Below, piece by piece: positions 1 to 6,406 of a stretch of DNA of 9,498 nt; position 1 is the first letter of the stretch; the number at the start of each line of letters is the position of its first letter. The notes under the pieces are model-generated. The model was not told the origin of the DNA. It ran no database searches and saw only the letters and a list, made by a program, of their open reading frames with translations. The stretch spans positions 1-9,498 of the forward strand of contig LBSW01000036.1 of NCBI GenBank assembly GCA_000990145.1, written 5' to 3'. Made by a program: the position numbers and the translations under genes. The stretch is from Parcubacteria group bacterium GW2011_GWB1_37_13. GTDB taxonomy: Bacteria > Patescibacteriota > Minisyncoccia > Phycocordibacterales > UBA9973.

Positions 1-2025
1 GGCTATATTCTTCTGCCAGCCCTTCTTATTCTTTTAGGATATTCATTTGTTAAATCACAAACTCCGGATATTGGATGGAGAAGTGTAATTAGCGCGACAA
101 TGTTTCTCCTCTCCGGACTTGGTTTAATAGATGTTGCCGGTGGCTCACCAACTGCGGCAAGCAGGTATGGCGGATTGTTGGGAGAAATTTTATCAACACC
201 TCTTGTTTCTCTTTTTGATGTGTATGCCAGTATCGTCTTCCTCGGCGCAATTTTAATAATTTCAATTCTTGTAATATTTAATGAAAAATTAGATCTCGCG
301 CCATTTATTAAAAAACTTTGGGATATTTTAAAAAAGGCGCTAGGTTTTAGGCGACTAGACACTAGCGAAGAAGAAATAAAAATTACTCAGGATGAAATAG
401 CTCAACAAGAAGAGGAAGATATTGAATCTGAAGAAGAGGAGACAGAGACTACTGGTGAAAAAATCAAAAAAACATTAGGTATGAATGACAAAGACGATGA
501 AATTGAATTTAACTCCAAGCTAAAACCTAAAAGCTATAAGCTGAACACTAATTATGTTCCTCCTCCCCTCTCACTGTTAGAAGAAGACCAAGGCAAACCA
601 AATACAGGCGATATAAAAGCTAATGCAAATATTATAAAGCGCACGCTTTTGAATTTTGGCATTGAAGTAGAGATGGATGAAATAACAATCGGACCGACTG
701 TCACTCGCTATGCATTGAAACCAGCCGAAGGAATGAAACTCTCGCGCATTATTGCTCTTCAAAACGATCTCTCACTTGCGCTCGCGGCGCACCCAATACG
801 AATTGAAGCGCCGATTCCGGGAAAATCTTTGGTTGGCATTGAAATTCCAAATAGATCAAAATCTCTTGTCGGTCTTGCCACTCTTCTCGCCGATGATAAA
901 TTCCAAAATTCTTCAAAGCCTTTGACTATAGCTCTCGGCCGCAACATAGGAGGCAAATCGGTATTCGGCAATCTTGCTAAAATGCCACACTGTCTTGTCG
1001 CTGGCACAACCGGCTCCGGAAAATCAGTAACCATCCATTCTATGATTACTTCTCTTTTGTATAGAAATGGACCAGATGATTTGAAATTTATCTTGATAGA
1101 TCCAAAACGCGTGGAACTTACTCTTTATAATAACATCCCGCATTTGCTTACGCCTGTGATAACTGAAGCAAAAAAAACAATCTTGGCTCTTAAATGGGCA
1201 GCCAAAGAAATGGATCGCCGCTATGACATATTGGAGGCGGAATCTGTGCGAGACATAGAGTCCTATCACAATAATATTTGGAATTCAAGTAAAAAATCTT
1301 CCAATGCTGATAATGCTGGGTTAGATCGTTTGCCATACATTATCATTATAATAGACGAGTTGGCGGATATAATGAGTTCTTATCCAAGAGAACTTGAATC
1401 CGCTATTGTTCGCTTGGCTCAAATGTCCAGGGCTGTGGGCATACACTTAATAATTTCCACTCAGCGTCCGGAAGTAAACATTATTACCGGCTTGATTAAA
1501 GCCAACATTCCAGCTCGTGTCGCTCTGAAAGTGTCTTCGCAAGTGGATTCACGAACCATACTTGATGCTGGGGGAGCAGAAAAACTTTTGGGCGCTGGCG
1601 ACATGTTGTATTCCTCGGGCGAAGCCCAGCCAGAGCGTTTGCAAAGCGCGTTTATTTCAGAAGCAGAAGTTAAAAAGGTGGTCCAATATTTAGCCGACAG
1701 ATATAAAGATGAAATATTGGGAGAAATAACATTGACCTCGGGTTCCATATCAGCCGATAAAAGTATTTTTGAAAGCACGCTTGAAGATAGCGAAAATTTA
1801 GAGGATGACGATGAACTGTATGAGGAAGCTAGAATGTGCGTGATGGAAGCCGGCAAAGCGTCAACCTCCTATCTACAAAGAAAATTAAAATTGGGCTACG
1901 CGCGCGCGGCGCGTTTGATGGATAAATTAGAAGAACGCGGAGTAATAGGGCCGGGAGACGGAGCCAAACCAAGAGAAGTATTAGAGAAAATCGCGCATGA
2001 TGAGACTGGAGGCAACGTAATATAA
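1..2025 (+). CDS. ftsK: DNA translocase FtsK/SpoIIIE, 5' end outside window
   Basis: Membrane-anchored ATPase that pumps double-stranded DNA at the septum so that chromosomes clear the division plane. The frame is open from base 1, so the gene starts upstream and an internal ATG at 100 is not the start. Numbering from base 1 (674 residues visible): hydrophobic segments at about 1-17, 29-46 and 75-93 are the end of the N-terminal membrane domain. A very acidic linker (120-156) follows, then the motor: Walker A GTTGSGKS at 335-342 (nt 1003-1026) and Walker B IIIIIDE with Asp/Glu at 452-453. RecA-like features such as STQRP follow. The C-terminal winged-helix gamma domain (about 605-665, GKASTSYLQRKL...GYARAARLMDKLE) normally reads KOPS-type polar DNA motifs. 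The linker is short compared with E. coli FtsK and more SpoIIIE-like. The stop overlaps the next start by one base. Identification is very secure. Confidence 0.97.
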   Translation, partial: GYILLPALLILLGYSFVKSQTPDIGWRSVISATMFLLSGLGLIDVAGGSPTAASRYGGLLGEILSTPLVSLFDVYASIVFLGAILIISILVIFNEKLDLAPFIKKLWDILKKALGFRRLDTSEEEIKITQDEIAQQEEEDIESEEEETETTGEKIKKTLGMNDKDDEIEFNSKLKPKSYKLNTNYVPPPLSLLEEDQGKPNTGDIKANANIIKRTLLNFGIEVEMDEITIGPTVTRYALKPAEGMKLSRIIALQNDLSLALAAHPIRIEAPIPGKSLVGIEIPNRSKSLVGLATLLADDKFQNSSKPLTIALGRNIGGKSVFGNLAKMPHCLVAGTTGSGKSVTIHSMITSLLYRNGPDDLKFILIDPKRVELTLYNNIPHLLTPVITEAKKTILALKWAAKEMDRRYDILEAESVRDIESYHNNIWNSSKKSSNADNAGLDRLPYIIIIIDELADIMSSYPRELESAIVRLAQMSRAVGIHLIISTQRPEVNIITGLIKANIPARVALKVSSQVDSRTILDAGGAEKLLGAGDMLYSSGEAQPERLQSAFISEAEVKKVVQYLADRYKDEILGEITLTSGSISADKSIFESTLEDSENLEDDDELYEEARMCVMEAGKASTSYLQRKLKLGYARAARLMDKLEERGVIGPGDGAKPREVLEKIAHDETGGNVI

Positions 2026-2375
2026 TGGGCACCCAAATGAGCGAAAAAAAAATATTGCAAATAGTTGCTTTGTCTATTTTTTTTGTTTTTATTGTAACTT
2101 ATTCTCTTTTTCGTTCTAATTATCTGATTTCTGGAGTAAAAATAAAAAATGTGAACATTTTAGATGGAACAAAAGTCGCAAACAATATTATCGAATTGAC
2201 AGGAAATGCAAAAAATGCCATAAATTTAACCCTGAATGGACGGGAAATTTCAATAAACGAAGCTGGAGATTTCAATGAGACTTTTGTCCTTCTAAAAGGG
2301 TATAATGTAATAAATATAATAGCTAAAGATAAATTTGGATATGTCGATGAGAAAAATTATAAATTAATGTATTAA
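2025..2375 (+). CDS. Small single-pass membrane-anchored protein with Ig-like extracellular domain
   Basis: A 116-residue protein of unknown function. Residues 10-29 form one strongly hydrophobic segment preceded by Lys residues, so it is probably an N-in signal anchor. The rest, about 80 residues, is predicted outside the membrane and is rich in beta strands. A pattern of hydrophobic strand, LNGREI, Gly-Asp-Phe, GYNVINIIAKDKFG resembles the glucodextranase-B/Ig-like folds seen on many surface proteins; this is a pattern resemblance only. The ATG at 2025 overlaps the ftsK stop (TAATG), with GGAGG at 2008-2012, the only clear Shine-Dalgarno in the window. An in-frame ATG at 2037 is a weaker alternative. 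Overlap implies translational coupling to ftsK, so a role at the envelope or division site is possible but not shown. Confidence 0.8.
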   Translation: MGTQMSEKKILQIVALSIFFVFIVTYSLFRSNYLISGVKIKNVNILDGTKVANNIIELTGNAKNAINLTLNGREISINEAGDFNETFVLLKGYNVINIIAKDKFGYVDEKNYKLMY

Positions 2376-2504
2376 TTATAGAACTCTTTCTTGGTACAAG
2401 TTTCTGATCGACACGCATAATTTTCTACTGAAAATTTGCTATGCTCGGCTCAGTCAGCCTGCGCAATGTCTCTCAGAAACTGCACCTGCAACGAGTTCTA
2501 TAAT
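2375..2504. repeat. 130-bp inverted-repeat element with internal hairpins (possible structured RNA or MITE-like)
   Basis: Perfect 12-bp inverted repeat ATTATAGAACTC (2375-2386) / GAGTTCTATAAT (2493-2504). Nested inside are AGTTTCTG (2399-2406) with CAGAAACT (2474-2481), GACA+CGCA (2410-2417) with TGCG...TGTC (2460-2470, 3-nt bulge), a 7-bp hairpin AATTTTC-TACT-GAAAATT (2419-2436) and GGCT-CAGTC-AGCC (2447-2459). This amount of nesting is more than an ordinary spacer would show. By eye the interior is richer in G+C than the flanks. It fills the gap between the small membrane gene and recA. It could be a transcribed structured RNA/leader or a small non-autonomous element with TA at its borders. 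There is no U-tract after the right arm, so it is not a standard terminator. No known RNA family was recognised. Confidence 0.6.
2499..2504 (+). promoter_or_regulatory. -10 box for recA (TATAAT)
   Basis: Consensus TATAAT, lying in the right arm of the inverted repeat. No good -35 is visible 17 bp upstream (GAAACT). The predicted transcription start is about 2511, only ~5 bases before the recA ATG at 2516, so the transcript would be almost leaderless. No LexA box of the CTGT-N8-ACAG or GAAC-N4-GTTC kind was found near it. Confidence 0.4.
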
Positions 2505-2515
2505 CAAGATAAATT

Positions 2516-3556
2516 ATGTTAAAGAAGAAAGAAAAAAAGGAAGACAAAACTGTGGGAATAGCTGTATTGGAAGATACTCTAAAATCAATACAAACTAAAT
2601 TCGGGGAAGGGGCAATAATGAAATTCGGCGATTCGCCAAAGGTAGATGTAAATGTCATTCCCACTGGTTCCATCGGTCTAGATATGGCGCTTGGCGTCGG
2701 CGGAATACCGCGCGGAAGAATTATTGAAATATTCGGGCCTGAATCTTCAGGAAAAACAACTCTGTCCCTTCACATTGTGGCGGAAGCGCAAAAATTGGGG
2801 GGCATCTGCGCATACATAGACGCTGAACACGCGATGGATCCAGAATATACAAAAAAGCTTGGAGTTAATATAAACAATTTGCTTATCTCCCAGCCGGACA
2901 ATGGCGAGCAGGCGCTGGAAATCGTAGAGTCCTTAGTACGGACAGGCAAGATTGATGTAATCGTTATTGATTCTGTGGCTGCGCTCACTCCGAAAGATGA
3001 AATTGAGGGTGATATGGGCGCGTATCATGTCGGCAAGCAAGCCCGGCTGATGTCTCAAGCTCTGCGTAAACTTACCGCTATCGTTGCCAGATCCAAAACT
3101 GTGGTTATTTTTATAAACCAAATCAGAATGCAGATAGGCGTAATGTTCGGTAATCCAGAAACAACTCCGGGAGGGAAAGCGCTTAAATTCTATACTTCAG
3201 TGCGCTTAGATATCCGTAAAATCGCTCAGATAAAAAAGGGAGAAGAAGTCGTGGGTTCGCGAACTCGCGTGAAAATAGTAAAAAACAAAGTCGCGGCTCC
3301 GTTCAAACAAACCGAATTTGACATTATTTACAATGAGGGAATTTCTAAAGAAGGAGAGTTGATGGCATTGGGAGAAAAATTTAAAATAATAGAAAAAACT
3401 GGAAATTCATATTTCTACACTCCGGCTGGTGAAACAAAAGAAAAAAATAAATTAGGGGTCGGATACGATTCCACACGCACATTCTTGAAAGAAAATAAAA
3501 AAATATCAGACCAAATCCTAAAAGAAATTAGAAAAAAATTTGCGGAAGAAGCTTAA
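2516..3556 (+). CDS. recA: Recombinase RecA
   Basis: Cytoplasmic ATPase that forms filaments on single-stranded DNA, pairs homologous DNA and promotes strand exchange. The 346 residues match the usual bacterial length. Seen in order: short Lys-rich N-terminus and [22 protein letters not shown] (first 12-residue helix region, about 17-37); Walker [10 protein letters not shown] (74-82); DAEHAMDP with the catalytic-type Glu at 104; Walker B VIVIDS (148-153); loop L1 [20 protein letters not shown] (162-181); loop L2 [22 protein letters not shown] (199-220). The C-terminal domain is complete and basic rather than ending in the acidic tail of E. coli RecA. The ATG at 2516 was chosen because it directly precedes the family's N-terminal helix; there is no Shine-Dalgarno. 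efp follows after 41 bp on the same strand. Intact and expected to be functional. Confidence 0.98.
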   Translation: MLKKKEKKEDKTVGIAVLEDTLKSIQTKFGEGAIMKFGDSPKVDVNVIPTGSIGLDMALGVGGIPRGRIIEIFGPESSGKTTLSLHIVAEAQKLGGICAYIDAEHAMDPEYTKKLGVNINNLLISQPDNGEQALEIVESLVRTGKIDVIVIDSVAALTPKDEIEGDMGAYHVGKQARLMSQALRKLTAIVARSKTVVIFINQIRMQIGVMFGNPETTPGGKALKFYTSVRLDIRKIAQIKKGEEVVGSRTRVKIVKNKVAAPFKQTEFDIIYNEGISKEGELMALGEKFKIIEKTGNSYFYTPAGETKEKNKLGVGYDSTRTFLKENKKISDQILKEIRKKFAEEA

Positions 3557-3581
3557 TTCAGTTGTGTTGGAAAATAGTTTC

Positions 3582-3590
3582 TGCTAATAT
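3582..3590 (+). promoter_or_regulatory. Extended -10 promoter for efp (TGC-TAATAT)
   Basis: TGnTAATAT immediately upstream of efp; TTGTGT at 3562-3567 is a poor -35 with 17-bp spacing. The predicted start of transcription is near 3597, essentially at the efp ATG (3598), again suggesting a leaderless mRNA. It could also be chance in AT-rich DNA. Confidence 0.35.
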
Positions 3591-3597
3591 AACCCCT

Positions 3598-4131
3598 ATG
3601 TCCAAACTAGAATATAACGAAATTCGGGAGAAAAAAATAATTATTTACGATGGTGAACCTTGTGAGGTCGTAGAGTCTCATGTCGCTAGAACCCAGCAGA
3701 GAAAACCGCAAAATCAGGTTAAATTAAAAACTTTGATTTCGGGTAAAACCATCAATGCCACTTTTCACGTTTCTGAATCAGCCGATGAAGCTGATATTAT
3801 AAAACGACCTATTACCTTTCTTTACCATAATAAGGGTGAATATTGGTTCTGCGATCCAGAAGATAAAAGTAAAAGGTTTAAATTAGATGCTACGCTTATT
3901 GGCGCTAGTGTAAAATTTCTAAAGCAAAATAGTAATGTGGAAGCTTTGGTCTGGGAAAATGAAGATGAAACTGAACAAATTATAAAAGTTACTCTACCCA
4001 TCAAAATAAATTTCAAAGTAAAAGAAGCCCCTCCTGCGATCCGCGGAGACACCTCAAAAAGCGGAATGAAGATTATAACTCTTGAAAATGGAGCAACTTT
4101 AAACGCTCCGATGTTTATAAGATGTTTATAA
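3598..4131 (+). CDS. efp: Elongation factor P, C-terminus lost to a frameshift
   Basis: EF-P binds ribosomes stalled at polyproline stretches and stimulates peptide bond formation. MSKLEYNEIREKKIIIYDGEPCEVVESH is the start of the KOW-like domain I; an upstream TTG at 3562 would only add unrelated residues. Domains I and II are intact and domain III begins (IKINFKVKEAPPAIRGDTS...GATLNAPMFI). At 4111-4132 the 11-mer ATGTTTATAAG occurs twice in tandem. The second copy throws the frame and ends the protein with RCL at 4131. With one copy removed the frame continues SEGNTISVNTETGEYVERV to a stop at 4188-4190, the normal EF-P ending, so about 19 residues of domain III are lost. The domain I tip reads ARTQQRKPQNQ; aligning by the following VKL places Gln where E. 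coli has the modified Lys34, with Arg-Lys beside it. The duplication is either a real mutation or a sequence error. Confidence 0.93.
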   Translation: MSKLEYNEIREKKIIIYDGEPCEVVESHVARTQQRKPQNQVKLKTLISGKTINATFHVSESADEADIIKRPITFLYHNKGEYWFCDPEDKSKRFKLDATLIGASVKFLKQNSNVEALVWENEDETEQIIKVTLPIKINFKVKEAPPAIRGDTSKSGMKIITLENGATLNAPMFIRCL

Positions 4132-4132
4132 G
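4111..4132. repeat. 11-bp perfect tandem duplication inside efp
   Basis: ATGTTTATAAG at 4111-4121 is repeated exactly at 4122-4132. Eleven is not a multiple of three, so it frameshifts efp. Deleting either copy restores a full family-typical C-terminus ending at 4190. Confidence 0.9.
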
Positions 4133-4187
4133 CGAGGGAAACACAATCAGCGTAAACACAGAAACCGGAGAATATGTGGAGCGAGTG

Positions 4188-4306
4188 TAAAAACTCTCAA
4201 AATATAATTTTTGGAGGGGCTTTGAGGCTGACGAGCCGAAAATTTCAGGATTTTTTAAACTTCAAAAAATCCGTACCGGAAAAAATTGATATTTTGAGAG
4301 TTTTTA
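4188..4306. terminator. Nested inverted repeat between convergent efp and rpsR, probable bidirectional terminator
   Basis: Perfect 18-bp arms TAAAAACTCTCAAAATAT (4188-4205) and its complement (4289-4306). The outer three bases of each arm are the natural stop codons of efp (+) and rpsR (-). After a one-base bulge (4288) another 7 bp pair (4206-4212 with 4281-4287). Inside are GGCT-GACG-AGCC (4226-4237) and a 9-bp hairpin GGATTTTTT/AAAAAATCC with 7-nt loop (4248-4272). On the + strand the right arm ends in five T and is followed by ATTTT, as in an intrinsic terminator; on the - strand the other arm also ends in five T. The 83-nt interior is far larger than a terminator loop needs, so a second role (structured RNA or repeat family) is possible. 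Confidence 0.65.
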
Positions 4307-4525
4307 TTTTACTATAAAAGGCAACAAACCTAAAAATCTTGCGTGTTTGATAGCTGAAGTTAGTTGGCGTTGATTCTTTAAAGTTACGCCAGTTTTTTTG
4401 TGACTTATAATTTTTCCATTGGGATTCAGAAATCTTTTTAGAATTTCAACATCTTTGTAATCTATTTCAACATCTTTGTAATCTATATATTTTATATTGT
4501 TGGCTGAAAAATAATCTTGTTTCAT
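4304..4525 (-). CDS. rpsR: Small ribosomal subunit protein bS18, with a 7-residue tandem duplication
   Basis: bS18 binds 16S rRNA with bS6 in the platform of the 30S subunit. The 73-residue product shows the family core: [19 protein letters not shown], then [31 protein letters not shown], with the characteristic TG...QRQL..AIK.AR..GLLPF pattern. The segment DYKDVEI occurs twice in a row (residues 15-21 and 22-28) because of a perfect 21-bp tandem duplication; only one copy is expected from the family. The N-terminus (QDYFSANN) lacks the zinc-type cysteines found in some bS18 proteins. It is the last gene of rpsF-ssb-rpsR, 36 bp after ssb, and no rplI follows. The stop lies in the terminator arm. 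No Shine-Dalgarno precedes the ATG. Confidence 0.9.
   Translation of the reverse strand: MKQDYFSANNIKYIDYKDVEIDYKDVEILKRFLNPNGKIISHKKTGVTLKNQRQLTSAIKHARFLGLLPFIVK
4443..4484. repeat. 21-bp perfect tandem duplication inside rpsR
   Basis: The 21-bp unit at 4443-4463 is repeated exactly at 4464-4484. On the minus strand each copy encodes DYKDVEI, so the reading frame is kept and bS18 gains seven residues at the start of its conserved helix region. Confidence 0.93.
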
Positions 4526-4532
4526 AAATTCA

Positions 4533-4558
4533 TAATTCGTAATTTTTAATTCGTAATT
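4533..4558. repeat. Short direct repeat in ssb-rpsR spacer
   Basis: TAATTCGTAATT occurs at 4533-4544 and 4547-4558 (14-bp period), with a related AATTCATAATT just before it. It lies in the 36-bp spacer between ssb and rpsR. It looks like low-complexity AT-rich sequence; no function is evident. Confidence 0.5.
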
Positions 4559-4561
4559 GTT

Positions 4562-5011
4562 TTAAAACGGTATATCTTCAGGATTAATATCTTCTTCCGG
4601 ATATTCTATTACATCAACCGCTTCGGAATTTTTAGGGCTTGCATTTTCTTCGATTTTACTCGAGGAAAATCCAGCATTGTTGGATTTAGGACCAAATTGA
4701 GTGCGATCTGCCACCACTTCTGTGCGATACTTTTTCTCTCCGCTTGTTTTATCTTCCCAACTCCTTGTCTGCATCCTGCCTTCCACTAATATTGAACTTC
4801 CTTTTTTCATATATTGCGCAACTGTTTCTGCTTGACGACCAAAAACTACAACGTTGTGATAATCGGCAGATTCTTGACGTACGCCATTTTTATCTTTCCA
4901 AACACGATTAGTGGCCAAAGAAAACGAGCAAACTTTAACACCCGACGGCAGTGAACGGAGTTCTGGATCTCTGGTAAGATTCCCTATTAATATTGCTTTA
5001 TTTAAATACAT
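4562..5011 (-). CDS. ssb: Single-stranded DNA-binding protein
   Basis: Coats single-stranded DNA in replication, recombination and repair and recruits partner enzymes through its C-terminal tip. The 149 residues include a complete OB fold: MYLNKAILIGNLTRDPELR, SGVKVCSFSLATNR, DYHNVVVFGRQAETVAQYMKKGSSILVEGRM and the closing strand before GP (to about 108). A disordered polar linker (109-140) leads to an acidic tip DINPEDIPF, the DDDIPF-type peptide that binds other replication proteins. It is located between rpsF (14-bp gap) and rpsR, the common bacterial order. It would work with RecA, encoded on the opposite strand nearby. The upstream region has no Shine-Dalgarno. Complete, typical length. 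Confidence 0.96.
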   Translation of the reverse strand: MYLNKAILIGNLTRDPELRSLPSGVKVCSFSLATNRVWKDKNGVRQESADYHNVVVFGRQAETVAQYMKKGSSILVEGRMQTRSWEDKTSGEKKYRTEVVADRTQFGPKSNNAGFSSSKIEENASPKNSEAVDVIEYPEEDINPEDIPF

Positions 5012-5025
5012 AATTATTTTTTATA

Positions 5026-5523
5026 TTAAACCGCTATTAATGCATCTATTTCTTTATCTATCTCTTCTTTATTTATAGGGACAACTGTTTCATTTTCAAG
5101 GTTTTTTGATTTTGGTTTGTGATATGTTTCCCCGCGAACAAATCTTTTTGTAGCGATAGTGTTTTCTTTTACCGTTTTTAATATCAAAAATCGGATAAAG
5201 TTGGGATCGAGATCAAGGTGCTTCTTTAATTCTAAAACTTGATCTCCATTCATTACAAATTTAGTCCAACCAAAATATGCCGTGCCAAATTTCTTGCGCG
5301 CATTAGATGCAACTTTTTGCATAGAATAGGCAAGATTGATCATTTTCGGTATCTCATCCATTATAATCTCTCCGCCAAAAGAAGAAACAAGTTCTTTAAG
5401 GTTGCCATAACTAGCTGGCACATCTTCCTCTTTGATCGTGGGCACCAAAAGATAGCCGAGTTCGTAAACTCTATTATCTTTCTTATTTTCTTGATTTAGC
5501 GCGTCATTTTCAACCTCTTGCAT
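5026..5523 (-). CDS. rpsF: Small ribosomal subunit protein bS6
   Basis: bS6 pairs with bS18 on the 30S platform. The 165-residue product has the family core at about 20-118: YELGYLLVPTIKEEDV, GGEIIMDEIPKMINLAYSMQK, FGTAYFGWTKFVM and LDLDPNFIRFLILKTVKE. This matches the ferredoxin-like fold with the LAY...K and RF/RYL signatures. It is longer than a minimal bS6 (about 95-100 residues): a charged ~18-residue N-terminal extension and a ~45-residue C-terminal tail (HKPKSKNLENE...EIDKEIDALIAV). No internal Met near residue 20 offers a shorter start, so the ATG at 5523 is used; no Shine-Dalgarno is visible. It follows tatD by 24 bp and precedes ssb by 14 bp. Confidence 0.93.
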   Translation of the reverse strand: MQEVENDALNQENKKDNRVYELGYLLVPTIKEEDVPASYGNLKELVSSFGGEIIMDEIPKMINLAYSMQKVASNARKKFGTAYFGWTKFVMNGDQVLELKKHLDLDPNFIRFLILKTVKENTIATKRFVRGETYHKPKSKNLENETVVPINKEEIDKEIDALIAV

Positions 5524-5547
5524 TCTGAGATACTATCAAAAATCTTC

Positions 5548-6402
5548 TTAAATAGCAAATACCCGTTTGGCATTCGCAATTAAAGTCTGCGCAATCTGCT
5601 CTTCCGGCAAGTTTTTAATTTCAGCAATTTTTTTAACCACTTGCTTTACGTAAGATGGCTCATTGCGTCTTCCTCGGAAAGGGATTGGAGCAACATATGG
5701 AGAGTCTGTTTCAGACATAATCATATCAAGCGGAGCGTTCTTTATGATCTCGTCATAATCGTGTGTAAAAGTTATAACTCCGGTGAAAGAAAGAGTAAAA
5801 CCAAAATCCAAAAAACTTTTCGCTTCTTCCACAGTCCCGGCGAAAAAATGCACGTTACCTTTGACTTTAGAATATTTTTTTAAAATTTCCAAGCTATCTT
5901 TATATGCGCTTTTGGATTTGTCTGCGGGATAGTTGCGGATATGCAGCATCAGCGGTTTATTAAATTCGTTTGCAAGTTCTATTTGTTTTATAAACGCTTG
6001 TTTTTGTTTTTCAATTGATTCCGGCGTACATCTATAATAATCCAACCCGCATTCCCCTATTCCAACTATTTTTTCATTTGCTTTTTTATCTTTCAAAAGT
6101 TTTCTATAAGATTCTTTGTTAAAAATTTCTCCGCGAGAAGTAAATTCCTTGCCGCCCTCGCCAAGTTCTTTTTCGTCGTGATATGAAACTCCAGTGTGTA
6201 TCGGATGCAAACCTATAATCGCGTAAACGCCCTCTTTATACTGATTTGCCATTTCCACCGCCTTTCGGGAGGTATCCGCTTGCGTACCGACATTTATCAT
6301 CCAAGTATCGTTCTCTAAAGTACGCTTTATGACCTCATCTCTGTCTTCATCAAAAGCTTTAAAATTGACGTGGCTGTGTATGTCGATATATTTGGGAGTC
6401 AT
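5548..6402 (-). CDS. tatD: TatD family metal-dependent hydrolase (DNase)
   Basis: Amidohydrolase-superfamily TIM-barrel enzyme; family members are Mg/Zn-dependent 3'-5' exonucleases or deoxyribonucleases linked to DNA repair. With ATG at 6402 the protein has 284 residues. Metal ligands visible: HSH (His9, His11), Glu117 in VGIGECGLDYY, His154 in LMLHIRN, His185 in VHFFAG, Asp233 in SETDSPY, all in the expected order. PYVAPIPFRGRRNEPSYV is the family C-terminal signature. An ATG at 6438 would add MHRGTLCCCFSN, translated from the palindrome and the 3' end of the upstream RAYT gene, so it was rejected. tatD follows metG in many bacteria; here the RAYT gene separates them, ending 4 bases before this start. 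Complete and probably active. Confidence 0.93.
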   Translation of the reverse strand: MTPKYIDIHSHVNFKAFDEDRDEVIKRTLENDTWMINVGTQADTSRKAVEMANQYKEGVYAIIGLHPIHTGVSYHDEKELGEGGKEFTSRGEIFNKESYRKLLKDKKANEKIVGIGECGLDYYRCTPESIEKQKQAFIKQIELANEFNKPLMLHIRNYPADKSKSAYKDSLEILKKYSKVKGNVHFFAGTVEEAKSFLDFGFTLSFTGVITFTHDYDEIIKNAPLDMIMSETDSPYVAPIPFRGRRNEPSYVKQVVKKIAEIKNLPEEQIAQTLIANAKRVFAI

Positions 6403-6406
6403 ATTG

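Noticed and set aside
2381..2498. LexA/SOS box upstream of recA (GAAC...GTTC)
   Set aside because: The half-sites belong to the long inverted repeat and are more than 100 bp apart; no GAAC-N4-GTTC or CTGT-N8-ACAG site was found.
2375..2504. Intrinsic terminator for the ftsK operon
   Set aside because: The right arm is followed by TCAAGAT, not a T-run, and the closing stem is separated from its partner by 106 nt of structured sequence.
3562..3597. TTG start giving EF-P an extra 12 N-terminal residues
   Set aside because: The added residues do not match the family; ATG 3598 precedes the conserved start and the -10 box lies inside the extension.
4228..4241. CTGACGA...GAAA string resembling a hammerhead ribozyme core
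   Set aside because: Only three bases separate the two core boxes, so there is no stem II; no partner sequence for stem I or a proper NUH site was found, and the GGCT/AGCC hairpin occupies the same bases.
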